This document shows, piece by piece, positions 1 through 9,410 of a stretch of DNA of 64,000 nt. The DNA lies in assembly GCA_037044905.1 (NCBI GenBank), contig JBAOKB010000071.1, positions 806,001 to 870,000 on the forward strand, written 5' to 3'. Source of the DNA: Hortaea werneckii. Its lineage: Eukaryota; Ascomycota; Dothideomycetes; Mycosphaerellales; Teratosphaeriaceae. Position 1 is the stretch's first letter, and each line of letters begins with the position of its first letter. The position numbers were made by a program, and so were the translations under genes. The notes below the pieces were generated by a model. That model was given only the letters and a program-made list of their open reading frames with translations. It searched no databases and was not told the DNA's origin.

Positions 1-312
1 GATGCCGGCGAAGCATCGTCCCAGATTCTCGCGGATCACTCGTGTCGGAGCCGGAGATTGGAGACCAATGACCTGGAATAGCTCCCTCTTGAGCGGTAGC
101 TGCTCTGCAGAAGCGCCATCCGCGTCCAGTGCTTGAACATGTCGCACAAGATCGGCCGTGTATGTGAGAAGGTAGAGACTCTGTTGTTCGGAGGGCAAGG
201 CGTGTAGTTTGGATATATCGAGCTCGAAGCCTGCCTTCTCCCTTTCGCCATTGGTATTGGGCTTCGGAGGGGCTTCAGGAGGTGTTGCCGCTTTCTCTTG
301 CGACTCGGCCAT
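1..312 (-). CDS. N-terminus of LAA1/HEATR5-like HEAT-repeat trafficking protein (partial)
   Basis: The reading frame starts at the ATG at 312 and stays open for 104 codons to the left edge, so only the N-terminus is present. After a Pro/Lys-rich start it reads LDISKLHALPSEQQSLYLL, then PTRVIRENLGRCFAGI. An early helix ending in the LGRCFA element is what I recall from the start of fungal LAA1 and animal HEATR5 proteins, very large HEAT-repeat proteins that work with the AP-1 clathrin adaptor in Golgi-endosome traffic. The product name is a memory-based family match on 104 residues. The gene is divergent from the YebC/TACO1 gene, with about 250 bp between the two starts, so they probably share a promoter region. 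Confidence 0.6.
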   Translation of the reverse strand, partial: MAESQEKAATPPEAPPKPNTNGEREKAGFELDISKLHALPSEQQSLYLLTYTADLVRHVQALDADGASAEQLPLKRELFQVIGLQSPAPTRVIRENLGRCFAGI

Positions 313-567
313 GGTTTCTGGTGCAAAGCTGTTTCTTTCCTAAGGCATTTCTGTCATCGTGAAAGTGAATTTCGTGCGCTCGTTTATGTGGTGGGATCTG
401 GTTGCATTGTATGTGCTATATACACGTATCGAGCACACGCGATCTGATCTGAGCGTTACCTTATCCCCGGATCCACTCCGCGAAGCGCAAGGGTCTACTA
501 CTGAGGCTCGAGACGGAAAGTCGATTCCGGATTCGATCGACTTGACATGCACGCATCCACATCCATC

Positions 568-1455
568 ATGGCACCTAGCAGAGGCTTCTCCAATGCGCTC
601 CGAACGACGGAGAGATCTTTCCTATGTCCCTCATGTCACTACCGTACCCTCACCACCTCCGCTTCTCTCTACTCCGGCCACAACCGCTGGTCCAAGATCA
701 AGCACGATAAAGGCAAAGCCGACGCCGCGAAGAATAAGCAACGCTCCGTCTTCGCCGCAGAACTTAGCACCGCATCGAAACTCTTCGGTCCCGACCCAGC
801 GCATAACCCTCGACTCGCCGACCTCATCACCAAAGTCAAACGGGAGGGTTTCGCCAAAGCCAGCATTGAGGCGGCGATCGCGCGCGGCCAGGGAAGGAGT
901 TTGACCGGGCAAAGCCTTGAGAATGTGACGGTCGAAGGGATTCTACCGAATAATGTCGCGGTGATAGTGGAATGTGAGACGGACAGTAAGCTCCGCACGC
1001 TGCAAGAGGTACGGTCGGTGATTAAAGTCTCTGGTGGGAACAGCACGCCGACTAGCTTCCTCTTCACGAAAATGGGACGGGTGGTTTTCGATGCGAAGGA
1101 AGGGGTAGGGGCTGAAGAGGCACTCGACGCAGCGCTCGAGGCTGGCGTTATGGATGTCGAAGAAGAAGAGGATGGGAGGTTAGTCGTTTTCACCGAGCCG
1201 GCGGAGGTCAAGGCTGCGGGGGACAGTATAGCGAAGCAGCTTGACTTGCATATCGCTACGTCTGAGATTATATGGGAGCCGAATGAGGAGACGAAAGTTG
1301 GGCTACAAGACGAGTCTGCGGCGCGGGAACTCAACACGTTTGTGGATCTTTTACAGGAACGGGAATCGACCGTCAACGCGATCGCGATGAATGTTGCTCA
1401 AGGCGCTTTGGCTGAGGATCCCTGGAAAGACTTGCAGAGTCGTCTGAGCTCATGA
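568..1455 (+). CDS. DPC29: Mitochondrial YebC/TACO1-family translational regulator
   Basis: Intact single-exon frame of 295 residues. An N-terminal Arg/Ser/Thr-rich segment of about 38 residues looks like a mitochondrial presequence. It leads into the family hallmark GHNRWSKIKHDKGKADA, then NPRLADLITKVKREGF, VTVEGILPNNVAVIVECETD and SFLFTKMGRVVF, the three YebC subdomains in order. Family knowledge: YebC/TACO1 proteins help mitochondrial ribosomes translate particular mRNAs, and Dpc29 is the yeast member. An upstream in-frame ATG at 547 would add seven residues. I prefer 568 because it has A at -3 and G at +4. The frame ends with TGA at 1453-1455. The next gene on the right is convergent. Confidence 0.9.
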   Translation: MAPSRGFSNALRTTERSFLCPSCHYRTLTTSASLYSGHNRWSKIKHDKGKADAAKNKQRSVFAAELSTASKLFGPDPAHNPRLADLITKVKREGFAKASIEAAIARGQGRSLTGQSLENVTVEGILPNNVAVIVECETDSKLRTLQEVRSVIKVSGGNSTPTSFLFTKMGRVVFDAKEGVGAEEALDAALEAGVMDVEEEEDGRLVVFTEPAEVKAAGDSIAKQLDLHIATSEIIWEPNEETKVGLQDESAARELNTFVDLLQERESTVNAIAMNVAQGALAEDPWKDLQSRLSS

Positions 1456-1747
1456 TGCTGGTGGTGGATATGTACACTATTGTATTATTAGACGAGATGA
1501 TATACCCCTGAGCGCCCACGCTGAAGAACAACCTCTATGGTTTATGACACAAGTATCTACAGTTCGAACTCGACACGGGAATCCTCCGACTAGCAATACC
1601 GCTCTATATTCATTAACCCCCGTTAATTTTTTCGCTCTCGGCGCTGCTATTATGCACCTTCGGTTAGTAATACTTCCTCTAGAGCAATGAGATGCGTTTA
1701 ATTTCGCGATTCTTATAGCAGGTTTAGACTGTATCATCTAGACTATT

Positions 1748-3468
1748 TCAGCGCTCGCAGACAGGCGGAGGTAGCGTCTGAGCAACCAAAGCCTCAGCTT
1801 GCCGCTTCTCTTCACCATCATTTTGCTGAGAAGATATCGTACTTTCAGCTGGAGCACGCTCAATGCCAGCCTTCCCGTCCTTTCCTCCTTGTGTCCCAAG
1901 CGTGAGGAGAGGCACCAAGCACACGCTCAGGAGCGAGCACGCTGCGGCCAACCACATCACAGCCGTGTAAGGCTGGGTCACCGGATCCCAGAACTCCGCC
2001 AAACTTGGATTCTTCTCGACCGCACTGAAAACAGCAGTGGCAATACCAAAGCCGATAGTCATAGATAGTTTGGCTACAGTTTGAAAGATCCCGCCCGCAA
2101 TGCTCTGTTGTGAGGGCGGCATGGAAGACATGACGTACATATTCGCCACGTTGAACTCAAGGTCCGCTCCCACGACGAGGAGGATGAAGGCGGGAAAACA
2201 TAGGGCCCAATAGCTTGTGTCGTGCCGTTGCACGCTCAAGAGAATGAACGCGGCCGCGTACCCAGATGTCCCGATCAGCATTAAGAGCTTATTGGAAACC
2301 CTATGCAAGACAAGCCCGGCCACACAGTTGACGAGGATGCCTGCTATCGCCATTGGCAGTAAGCGGACAGCGACCATGATAGCTGACTGGTGCCAGACAT
2401 CCTGGAAGTAGAGCGCGATGAAGAACGATCCTGGCGTGAAAGCCATGAAACCAAGAACGAGGATAGCCATGCAGACCGAGAAGTTGCGGTCTTTCCAGAT
2501 GTCCATGGGTACAAGCGGAAACTTGTAATAGCAGTCCCAGACCACAAATGCGACGAGGAGAAAGATTCCGACGATCAGCAAAGCTAAGACATAGCCAGTC
2601 TTCCAACCTTGCGGCGCGGATTCGCCTAAGCTGAGCGCAGCGCTGAACATTCCAACCCCAAAAATAACACATATCATGGCAATCACGTCGAACTTGAAGA
2701 AGGTCTCCCTATCCAAAGGCTCCTTGGCAGTCGTATCCTTGGGAATGGTCCAGAGTCCGATGAAAAAGAAGGCCAAGCCAACGATGGCAAAGAACCAGTA
2801 CGAGGCGCGCCAGCCAAGCAATGTAGTTGCGATTCCACCCGCAATCGTACCACAAACGAATCCCATGGGGTTACCGGCAGAGAAGCAGGCGAAAGCGTAG
2901 TTCTTCCTTTTGCTTGGCTTTTCGTACACGACTCCAAGGATCCCGACAGCAGGCGGGACGGCGCTAGCTCCAGTGAGCCCTATGAGGCCATTTATGACAT
3001 CGATCTGCATGGGCGTTTGCGAAAAGCCTGCCGCGAGGCAGAAGACTGCGAAAAGGAAGATCGAGCCGACGAAAAGCATCTTACGGCCTGTAAGGTGTTA
3101 GCAACAGAGACTTTCGACAGCATGCATAGATCAGAGAGCTCACCGAACAAGTCTGCAATCTTGCCGAAGAACAGAAGGAAAGCACCGTTCGTCAAAGAAT
3201 TGGCGGCAGTGATCCATGTAATTTGCGCGGTCGTCATATCCAGATCCCGTCCGATGAACGACGATGTCACCGTGACAGAGCCCACGACCAGGACGCCCAT
3301 TGCAATTGCCATCGTTGCCGTGAGTACAAACAAGACTTCTTGGAAAGTCGAGCTGAAACATTCCGGCCGGACGTTGTTGGTCTGGACAGGCTCGATAGGA
3401 TCCATCCCAACTTCTTCATCGCCACCATTGGCCGACGTCAAGGCCTTTGGCTCGTTTTGATGTTGCAT
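1748..3468 (-). CDS. DHA2-type major facilitator (drug:H+ antiporter) transporter
   Basis: Two exons, 3468..3144 and 3087..1748, give about 554 residues. The 56-bp intron has a GTGAGC donor and CTTACAG acceptor and splits the Gly codon of the classic MFS loop, read across the splice as KIADLFGRKMLFVGS. Many hydrophobic segments follow, consistent with a 14-helix DHA2 topology, including LTGASAVPPAVGILG in the helix-5 motif C position. The N-terminal 40 residues and the C-terminus after the last helix are polar and cytosolic. The family includes fungal ATR1/AMF1-like exporters of drugs, toxins or small cations. The substrate cannot be read from sequence. No biosynthetic cluster lies next to it, so a general stress or drug exporter is more likely than a metabolite-specific pump. 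Confidence 0.85.
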
Positions 3469-3815
3469 GCTGCTTATTCTCGATTGGCGATGTAGTTGCA
3501 GCAGGGACGTCCGAGATCCATCCTAGACCATCGCGGGATCAGGAAAGCAACCTGGGTGGTTGATAGGATCCAGGTAATAAATACAAGCCCAAAGGCAAGG
3601 GTTTGGATTTCTAACGACGGCGGAGACTGCCCACGCTTGGATAAGCTCACGCGGAACGTGAGCGCGGCAAGGTGGTAAGACACGGCTAAGAGCTTGTTTT
3701 GATTTGCCGATCATGACTCAAATGCGTTCGCATTTAGCCGGAAGCTGAATCGCGCCTGAATTCCACTCGCTGTAGTTGTAATCCAGGATTACTTGTTGGT
3801 TGTCTCGACCAAATC

Positions 3816-4988
3816 TTACAACTTGATTACCTTGTATCCCTGAAGGTCGAGAGTAGACAAGACGCCGCCTAAAGGACCTTGTACTTCGCGACCGCCAACC
3901 CATTGCTTCGGGCCAGCCCAGTAATTTACGAAGCCGTCAGGTCCGGACACGATAAGAAGCCGCTCTGCTGGATCAGACAGATTGTCGGATTTCGCAGCGC
4001 CCTGGTGTAGAAGGCTTGCAATAGTCTTGGGTTGGACGACACTGCCCTCTTCGTCGACGAAGTAGTCGGTCTTCAGAGCTCCTGCTTGCTTTTGCTTCAA
4101 TGCATCGAGTTGAGAAATGACTGCATTGGACTCTGGACTCGCGGCAGTAGTCCCATGAGCGCGTTCAGAACTAGACGCGGTACTGCCCAACCAACCAAAG
4201 AGATTCCAGCCCCATGAGCTGTGCGATGAGACGGTATCAGACACCCCCCCTGCGCAATCTTCCCTCTGCCTGCAAGCCCACAGGATATGCACATCCACAC
4301 CATCGTCGACTTTGCTCGCGATCTGTGTGGCAGGCGCGATCCCTGTGCCTCCAGCGAGGAACATGACCTTTCCAATCTTTTCAGGCAGAACGTAATCCAC
4401 ACTAGGCCCTCTCACTTCAATCTCGGCGCCTAGCTGCAACCTGTGCAGGTATCCGGAAACTTCTCCGTTTCGTTCTTTCCGAATCAAAAATCGTAGTTCC
4501 TGCGAATCCTGCCCTTCGATCGGGGGAAGTATAGTATAATTTCGTGCAATCTGTAACTGTGGCTGCTTGAACTGCACGCTGCTTATTGCCCTCTTATCGT
4601 ATAGCTCTGCCGTATCGATTGAAGTGCCGGCGGCAGGCTTCAGTGTGAAGATCGAGCATGTCGATGAAACCTCCTCTTTCCCGATTAAGGTGTAGCGGAC
4701 GAACTCGCCTGGCTTGGATGTCGTGCCCTTTCCATCGCCAGAGTACTCGTGGAATGCCCAGCCGATCGCGGCGCTCAGCGCTAGGGTCGCAAATACGCTT
4801 GTATAGCTGCCACTTACTCTCTGAGCCTGCTTGGGGTTGTCCTCATGTTTCGGCTTCGGTGTTTCGCTCGCGTAATTTCGGTGCCATCGTTGAAGTGTCT
4901 GAGGTTGTGATCGGGTAGTGTGAGTTATGCGTCTTCGCAGTGGTCGTGCGACCCGTAGACATCGCGCGGAAACATTCATCTTCTGCAT
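3816..4988 (-). CDS. CYC2: CYC2-like mitochondrial FAD/NAD(P)H oxidoreductase
   Basis: Intact 390-residue frame with ATG at 4988 and a second in-frame ATG three codons on. The N-terminus is Arg-rich without acids (about residues 1-40), fitting a mitochondrial presequence. A hydrophobic segment around 62-80 (SVFATLALSAAIGWAF) should anchor it in the inner membrane. A ferredoxin-reductase-type FAD domain follows: QIARNYTILPP provides the Arg-x-Tyr-Thr flavin motif. The nucleotide-binding motif is VMFLAGGTGIAPATQIAS. The C-terminal SGPDGFVNYWAGPKQW and GGVLSTLDLQGYKVIKL are the parts I associate with fungal Cyc2, which supports haem attachment to cytochrome c by the haem lyase. A generic cytochrome-b5-reductase-like enzyme is the alternative. 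Same strand as the MFS gene, 347 bp apart, and as AIM32. Confidence 0.75.
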   Translation of the reverse strand: MQKMNVSARCLRVARPLRRRITHTTRSQPQTLQRWHRNYASETPKPKHEDNPKQAQRVSGSYTSVFATLALSAAIGWAFHEYSGDGKGTTSKPGEFVRYTLIGKEEVSSTCSIFTLKPAAGTSIDTAELYDKRAISSVQFKQPQLQIARNYTILPPIEGQDSQELRFLIRKERNGEVSGYLHRLQLGAEIEVRGPSVDYVLPEKIGKVMFLAGGTGIAPATQIASKVDDGVDVHILWACRQREDCAGGVSDTVSSHSSWGWNLFGWLGSTASSSERAHGTTAASPESNAVISQLDALKQKQAGALKTDYFVDEEGSVVQPKTIASLLHQGAAKSDNLSDPAERLLIVSGPDGFVNYWAGPKQWVGGREVQGPLGGVLSTLDLQGYKVIKL

Positions 4989-5236
4989 ATAGCCGTGTCA
5001 AGAGAAGACCGAGACTTGCTAGGAAGGCACATCGCTTTTAGTCAGCTTGGTCAAAGCTTCGTGGTTACCGTAACGGGTACTTCTCTAAGACTACCTACCA
5101 TCTAGGAACCGTGTGCACAGAGCGATCATCTTATTGGGATATCCGGCACTTGGCGAGATTTTTCGACATCATCTGCAGCGAACATTCCGATTCACTCATC
5201 TACATATCTTACAACAGTGTCTAAGCATCTAAGCAT

Positions 5237-6491
5237 CTACAATCGAATGATCTCCCGGTTCTGATCAATGCCCCCTCTAAAGAGCTCCTTGATGACCTTC
5301 CCGTCCATAATCGTCTTCGCGACGATCCCCTCAACATGCTCCGGTCCAACCCGTCCATACCAAATCCCCTTCCCTGCCAGGGGGTTGCTAGCGAAGGACG
5401 GTGGGATGTAAACGATGACGTTCCCAGCCCATTTATGTCCGCCAATGTGACTTATCAATCCTGTCCTCGCCGTGGGCACATAGCCTTCAACATCTGTGTT
5501 GATCTCCTCAGCTTCCGCAACCGGTGGGTCGTGTAGGAGAGCTATATTTTGCCGTTGGAGCTTGTCCTCGAATTCCTTCTGCAGAATAGGACCTAATTTG
5601 CCGCAACGTTCGTCACGCCCGCCATGCCCACAGATGAGCACCAGTATCTCGTCGACCTTTCTGGCACCGATGAACTGTTTTTGAAGCTCCGGTTGGCGCT
5701 TGAGGATATTCTTCTGCTCTCTTGACAGCTTGTCGTGGCTCTGATGTAGTTGTGACGGTAGTACGAAGCCCTTGCAGAATGCCTCTACCGCGCTCGCCTC
5801 TGTCGGTAAAGTAGGCACGTACTGAAAGCTCGGAAATAGGAAAGCAGAAGCCGGCGGAACCGCAGGAGCATCCTGTTCTCGAGCGATGCTAGGGTCTTTG
5901 CCAGGTTTGGCCGCAGGTATTGATCGCGAAGTAGAGGCTGCTTGTGAGCTTCGCTCGTTCTGATGTGTCGGGGATGCCGAGGATTGTATTGAAGAGTTCG
6001 TGAGCATGACATTATGGTACGGCTGCCAATGAGTATTAGCACGTGGTTGCCACTAGGGTCGACGTTCGCATGAACGCCTCTCAGGCGACGAGTCTCGGCT
6101 GATTGGGCAAAGGACAAGTAGATACAAGGCTGTCTCTACGTACATCACTGAACTTTCCACCTGGTCCCAAAAAGCTCTTCAATTGCCTCACGATCTCTCC
6201 GTCCGCGTTCTCTTCTGTCTCTATCCGGCTCGCCCAATCGCTACGACCTGTACATAGCAGGACCTGCTCGGCATAGGCAGCCATTGAGCCATTGATGTTC
6301 TGCTCACGTTCGATTTGTAGGCCATCTGGGGCTGTGCTGCAGGGACACGTCGGAACTGGGCATTTTTCAATGACAGGCACTGGAGGAGGCGCGAAAGGGA
6401 TGTCGATACGCGAGGCAAAGGTTCGTCGATGGCGGAAGGACAAGGGTGAAAGCTGAGGAGCGCGGCGAGCGCTACGTCGGAGAAGCGACAT
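5237..6491 (-). CDS. AIM32: AIM32-like mitochondrial thioredoxin-fold [2Fe-2S] protein
   Basis: Two exons, 6491..6144 and 6022..5237, joined in phase 0 across a 121-bp intron (GTACGT donor, GGCAG acceptor), give 377 residues. The Arg-rich start suggests mitochondrial import. The first exon holds a Cys cluster (PVPTCPCSTAPDGL) and INGSMAAYAEQVLLCTGRSDW. The second has the sucrase/ferredoxin-like signature VDEILVLICGHGGRDERCG, GHKWAGNVIVYIP and KGIWYGRVGPEHV. Yeast Aim32 is a thioredoxin-like Fe-S protein in redox quality control of mitochondrial import. The Cys positions needed for cluster ligation are present. The gene is divergent from the sphingomyelinase gene across a 413-bp shared upstream region. 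Confidence 0.85.
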
Positions 6492-6904
6492 GGCCGACCG
6501 GCAGCGTCGACGTCCTGTCTGCTGGACCTCGTAACGAATCGGCAGTAACGTCTACTCTCAAGCTTTCAGGATGCTGATCGCAAGCTTCTGGTAAGCACAA
6601 TCAGCATGAGATGAACGGGCCTTTGGCAAAACAGGCACGTCACCTTGCATCACCTCCGACCTTCGCCGCAGACTTCACTGCCAGTCCATGTCCAACCCGT
6701 ATTGCCCGTGGCTTCAAGTCAGCATGCCATTGGGGCTTTGGGTGTCGCACTTGTAGCAAATAAAGCCATGACAACGTCAGCATGTGCGATGATGCCGCTC
6801 GTATGGATGATGCGCATAAGCTTAGGCGAAGCAGTGAGCTAAATCTACATGGGAGACCGTGAGTAGTGACAAAACCATAAGGAAGGCGAGGTAGGCTGCA
6901 TCTC
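6492..6904. promoter_or_regulatory. Shared upstream region of AIM32 and sphingomyelinase genes
   Basis: 413 bp between two divergent starts. Short open frames occur on both strands, but none shows coding character or a family motif. I see no clear TATA box and call it only by position. Confidence 0.4.
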
Positions 6905-9055
6905 ATGGCTGGCAGACCGCCTGGCAAGGTTCGTGATATTGTTATACTTATCACTACAGTTGTAATGGCCATTGTTTGCGGTATCATGGCCGCAGCAGCT
7001 CTACTCTCGCAGCGTATACTCGCAGATGCTGCCAACGGAGATCTGATGAATGCTGCGCCTGGTCAGTCCACGTTTACAGCTCCAGCAGGATATCCTACAA
7101 CGGCATTCTCCAGCTATTACCCAGTTCCCACTGGACAACAGCCTCAGCCAGCCCTTTATGACCCAGTCTTGAACATTACCTTCCCGCGTAACCTCACCAA
7201 CCCTGACACAATTCCTGACCACGATCCGGATCCCGTGTACTTCCCACCGCCGGTCGCGAACCTCACCAAGTCCGAGCAGGAAGACGTAATCGAAAGCGCG
7301 CTTTCAGACATCTCCAAAATCGTCAATGGCTCCTACACAGAAGGTAATTGCAGCAAATGCATTGCTAGCCTTCAAGTGGCCCAGAACGCCGCGCAGCTCG
7401 CACCCAGTCTGGTGCCGGATGCCATGGTCTCGCTCTGTACCAGCAGCGGTTTTCACTCTGCAAGCACTTGCAATGAGGACTTCGATGCTCGAACTTTCGG
7501 TACCATATGGACCCAGGTCCTCGCATTAGCTGACGTTGGTGGTCGTGACGGGCAAGCGATTTGCAACAGCCTCTCTACTGATTTTTGCGACTTCCCAACT
7601 GTGACGCCTTTAGACACGACCAAACTGTTCCCGAAGCCAAAACCGGTCAATGCTTCGAGGCCCAAACCGTCTGGCGAAAAAGTTAAAGTCCTACACATGT
7701 CCGACTTTCACATTGATCCTCGTTACAAGGTTGGCTCTGAAGGCAACTGCACAAGCGGCCTCTGCTGTCGAATTAATGTCGAGAATGAAGACTTGTCGAC
7801 CGGCGACATTAGCTACCCAGCGCCGCTGTATGGATACTACCAGTGTGACACACCATATGACTTGGGTCTGGCGGCTCTCCAGGCAGCTGGTCCCTTAACC
7901 GGGACATCGAAGGACAATCCATTGGCTTGGACGATCTACACTGGCGATCTTGTCAGTCACGATCCTCAAACCCAGCTAAGCAGAGCTTACACCGAATACG
8001 CCGAGGATAGCATCTACACTCTGTTCAAGAAATACCTCACCGGCCCTGTGTTTCCTGTGCTCGGCAACCATGATACTAATCCGGAGGCAATTGACGCCCC
8101 TCACAGTATGCCAGGAAATCTGAGCATGCAGATGAGTTGGAACTACAACCACGTTGCTGGCTTGTGGAAGCATGAAGGCTGGATTAACGAGACGGCTGAG
8201 CAGCAAGCTCGTGTGCATTATGGTGCGTACAGCGTGAAAAACCATTACGGGCTACGCATGATTACGTTCAACACCGACTTCTGGTATCACTCCAACTACC
8301 ACAACTACATCAACACGAGCAACCCCGACGTGAGCGGTACTTTTCAGTTCATGATCCAAGAGCTACAAGCTGCGGAAGATGCAGGCGAGCGGGTCTGGAT
8401 CTTCGGTCACGTCTTATCCGGATGGAATGGCGAGGATCCGCTCAACAACCCTTCGGATCTATTCTACCAGATCGTAGATCGCTACAGTCCTCATGTCATC
8501 GCTAATATCTTCTTTGGCCACTCTCATGAAGATCAGGTCATGATCTACTATTCGAACAACGGCACCGAGCAAAATCGAGAAACAGCATTGAACGCCGGCT
8601 GGATCGGCCCTTCAATAACTCCTCTCACGAACGTCAATAGTGGTTTCCGCTTGTACGAGGTCGACACCGCCACCTTCGACATCTTGGATGCCTATACGTT
8701 CTACTCAGATGTGCAATCTTTCCCCGCCCTAGCAAACGCAACTCATGGTCCAGTCTTCCAATATGAGTACTCCACGCGCGACGCGTACGGACCTGCGGCG
8801 GGCTGGCCGAAGGATGCGCCGCTGAACGCTACGTTCTGGCATGCGGTCACGGAGGCGATGGAAGAGGATGAGTCGAATGAGCTCGTGAGCAAATTCAACA
8901 CGTTCCAGGGCAAGTCGAGCGTCAAGAGTCCGAATTGCACGAATGATGCTTGTGCTGAGGCGAAAGTGTGCTACATGCGGAGTGGCAGCGCTGTGCTTGG
9001 GCAAGCTTGTCCTCAGGGGTATGGGAGTGTGCAGAGCGGATTTTCGCCTTCGTAG
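6905..9055 (+). CDS. Acid sphingomyelinase-like phosphodiesterase with saposin domain
   Basis: Intact 716-residue frame. Residues about 10-33 form one hydrophobic segment near the start, which could be a signal anchor or an uncleaved signal. About 130-240 is a Cys-rich saposin-B-like stretch (NCSKCIASLQ, MVSLCTSS). The calcineurin-like metallophosphoesterase domain then shows its metal ligands in order: SDFHID, YTGDLVSHD, VLGNHDTNP, IFGHVLSGWNG and FFGHSHEDQ. Many N-x-S/T sites fit a secreted or vacuolar glycoprotein. The family hydrolyses sphingomyelin-type phospholipids in animals. In fungi, which lack sphingomyelin, inositol phosphoceramide or other phosphodiesters are likelier, which is inference. 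A later in-frame Met within the hydrophobic segment is an alternative start that would look more like a cleavable signal. Confidence 0.88.
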   Translation: MAGRPPGKVRDIVILITTVVMAIVCGIMAAAALLSQRILADAANGDLMNAAPGQSTFTAPAGYPTTAFSSYYPVPTGQQPQPALYDPVLNITFPRNLTNPDTIPDHDPDPVYFPPPVANLTKSEQEDVIESALSDISKIVNGSYTEGNCSKCIASLQVAQNAAQLAPSLVPDAMVSLCTSSGFHSASTCNEDFDARTFGTIWTQVLALADVGGRDGQAICNSLSTDFCDFPTVTPLDTTKLFPKPKPVNASRPKPSGEKVKVLHMSDFHIDPRYKVGSEGNCTSGLCCRINVENEDLSTGDISYPAPLYGYYQCDTPYDLGLAALQAAGPLTGTSKDNPLAWTIYTGDLVSHDPQTQLSRAYTEYAEDSIYTLFKKYLTGPVFPVLGNHDTNPEAIDAPHSMPGNLSMQMSWNYNHVAGLWKHEGWINETAEQQARVHYGAYSVKNHYGLRMITFNTDFWYHSNYHNYINTSNPDVSGTFQFMIQELQAAEDAGERVWIFGHVLSGWNGEDPLNNPSDLFYQIVDRYSPHVIANIFFGHSHEDQVMIYYSNNGTEQNRETALNAGWIGPSITPLTNVNSGFRLYEVDTATFDILDAYTFYSDVQSFPALANATHGPVFQYEYSTRDAYGPAAGWPKDAPLNATFWHAVTEAMEEDESNELVSKFNTFQGKSSVKSPNCTNDACAEAKVCYMRSGSAVLGQACPQGYGSVQSGFSPS

Positions 9056-9410
9056 TGGGTTGCGCTGTAGTAAGTCCGGATCACATGCAAGAAGACATTG
9101 CGGGTGTCGTCATTTCCGACCTCGTTGCAGTCGTGATGATGCACCGTGAACTGAGGTTGAACTCTTGGCTTGCGTGCGAGTGCCTGTGCTCCATTTCGTC
9201 GTTTGTGCCTTGACTTCACGTTTGATACGCGAACTTTGTTCGTTTCTTCCTTTCTCTACTCATACAACCAAGTCACCAGCGGAACTCTGTCGAGTGCTAA
9301 CTGCTCTCACTTGACGGAAGCCTTAACGCTTTCGCTGCGCTTTGCGTCGCTGCCTCCTCTGCTCCCCGACTCGCCATTTCTTCTCTTCCTCCGGCGCAAA
9401 AGACGCCAAA

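Noticed and set aside
9342..9410. Mitochondrial presequence for the helicase from the open frame upstream of the ATG
   Set aside because: The extension has no ATG; it is leader sequence that happens to be open.
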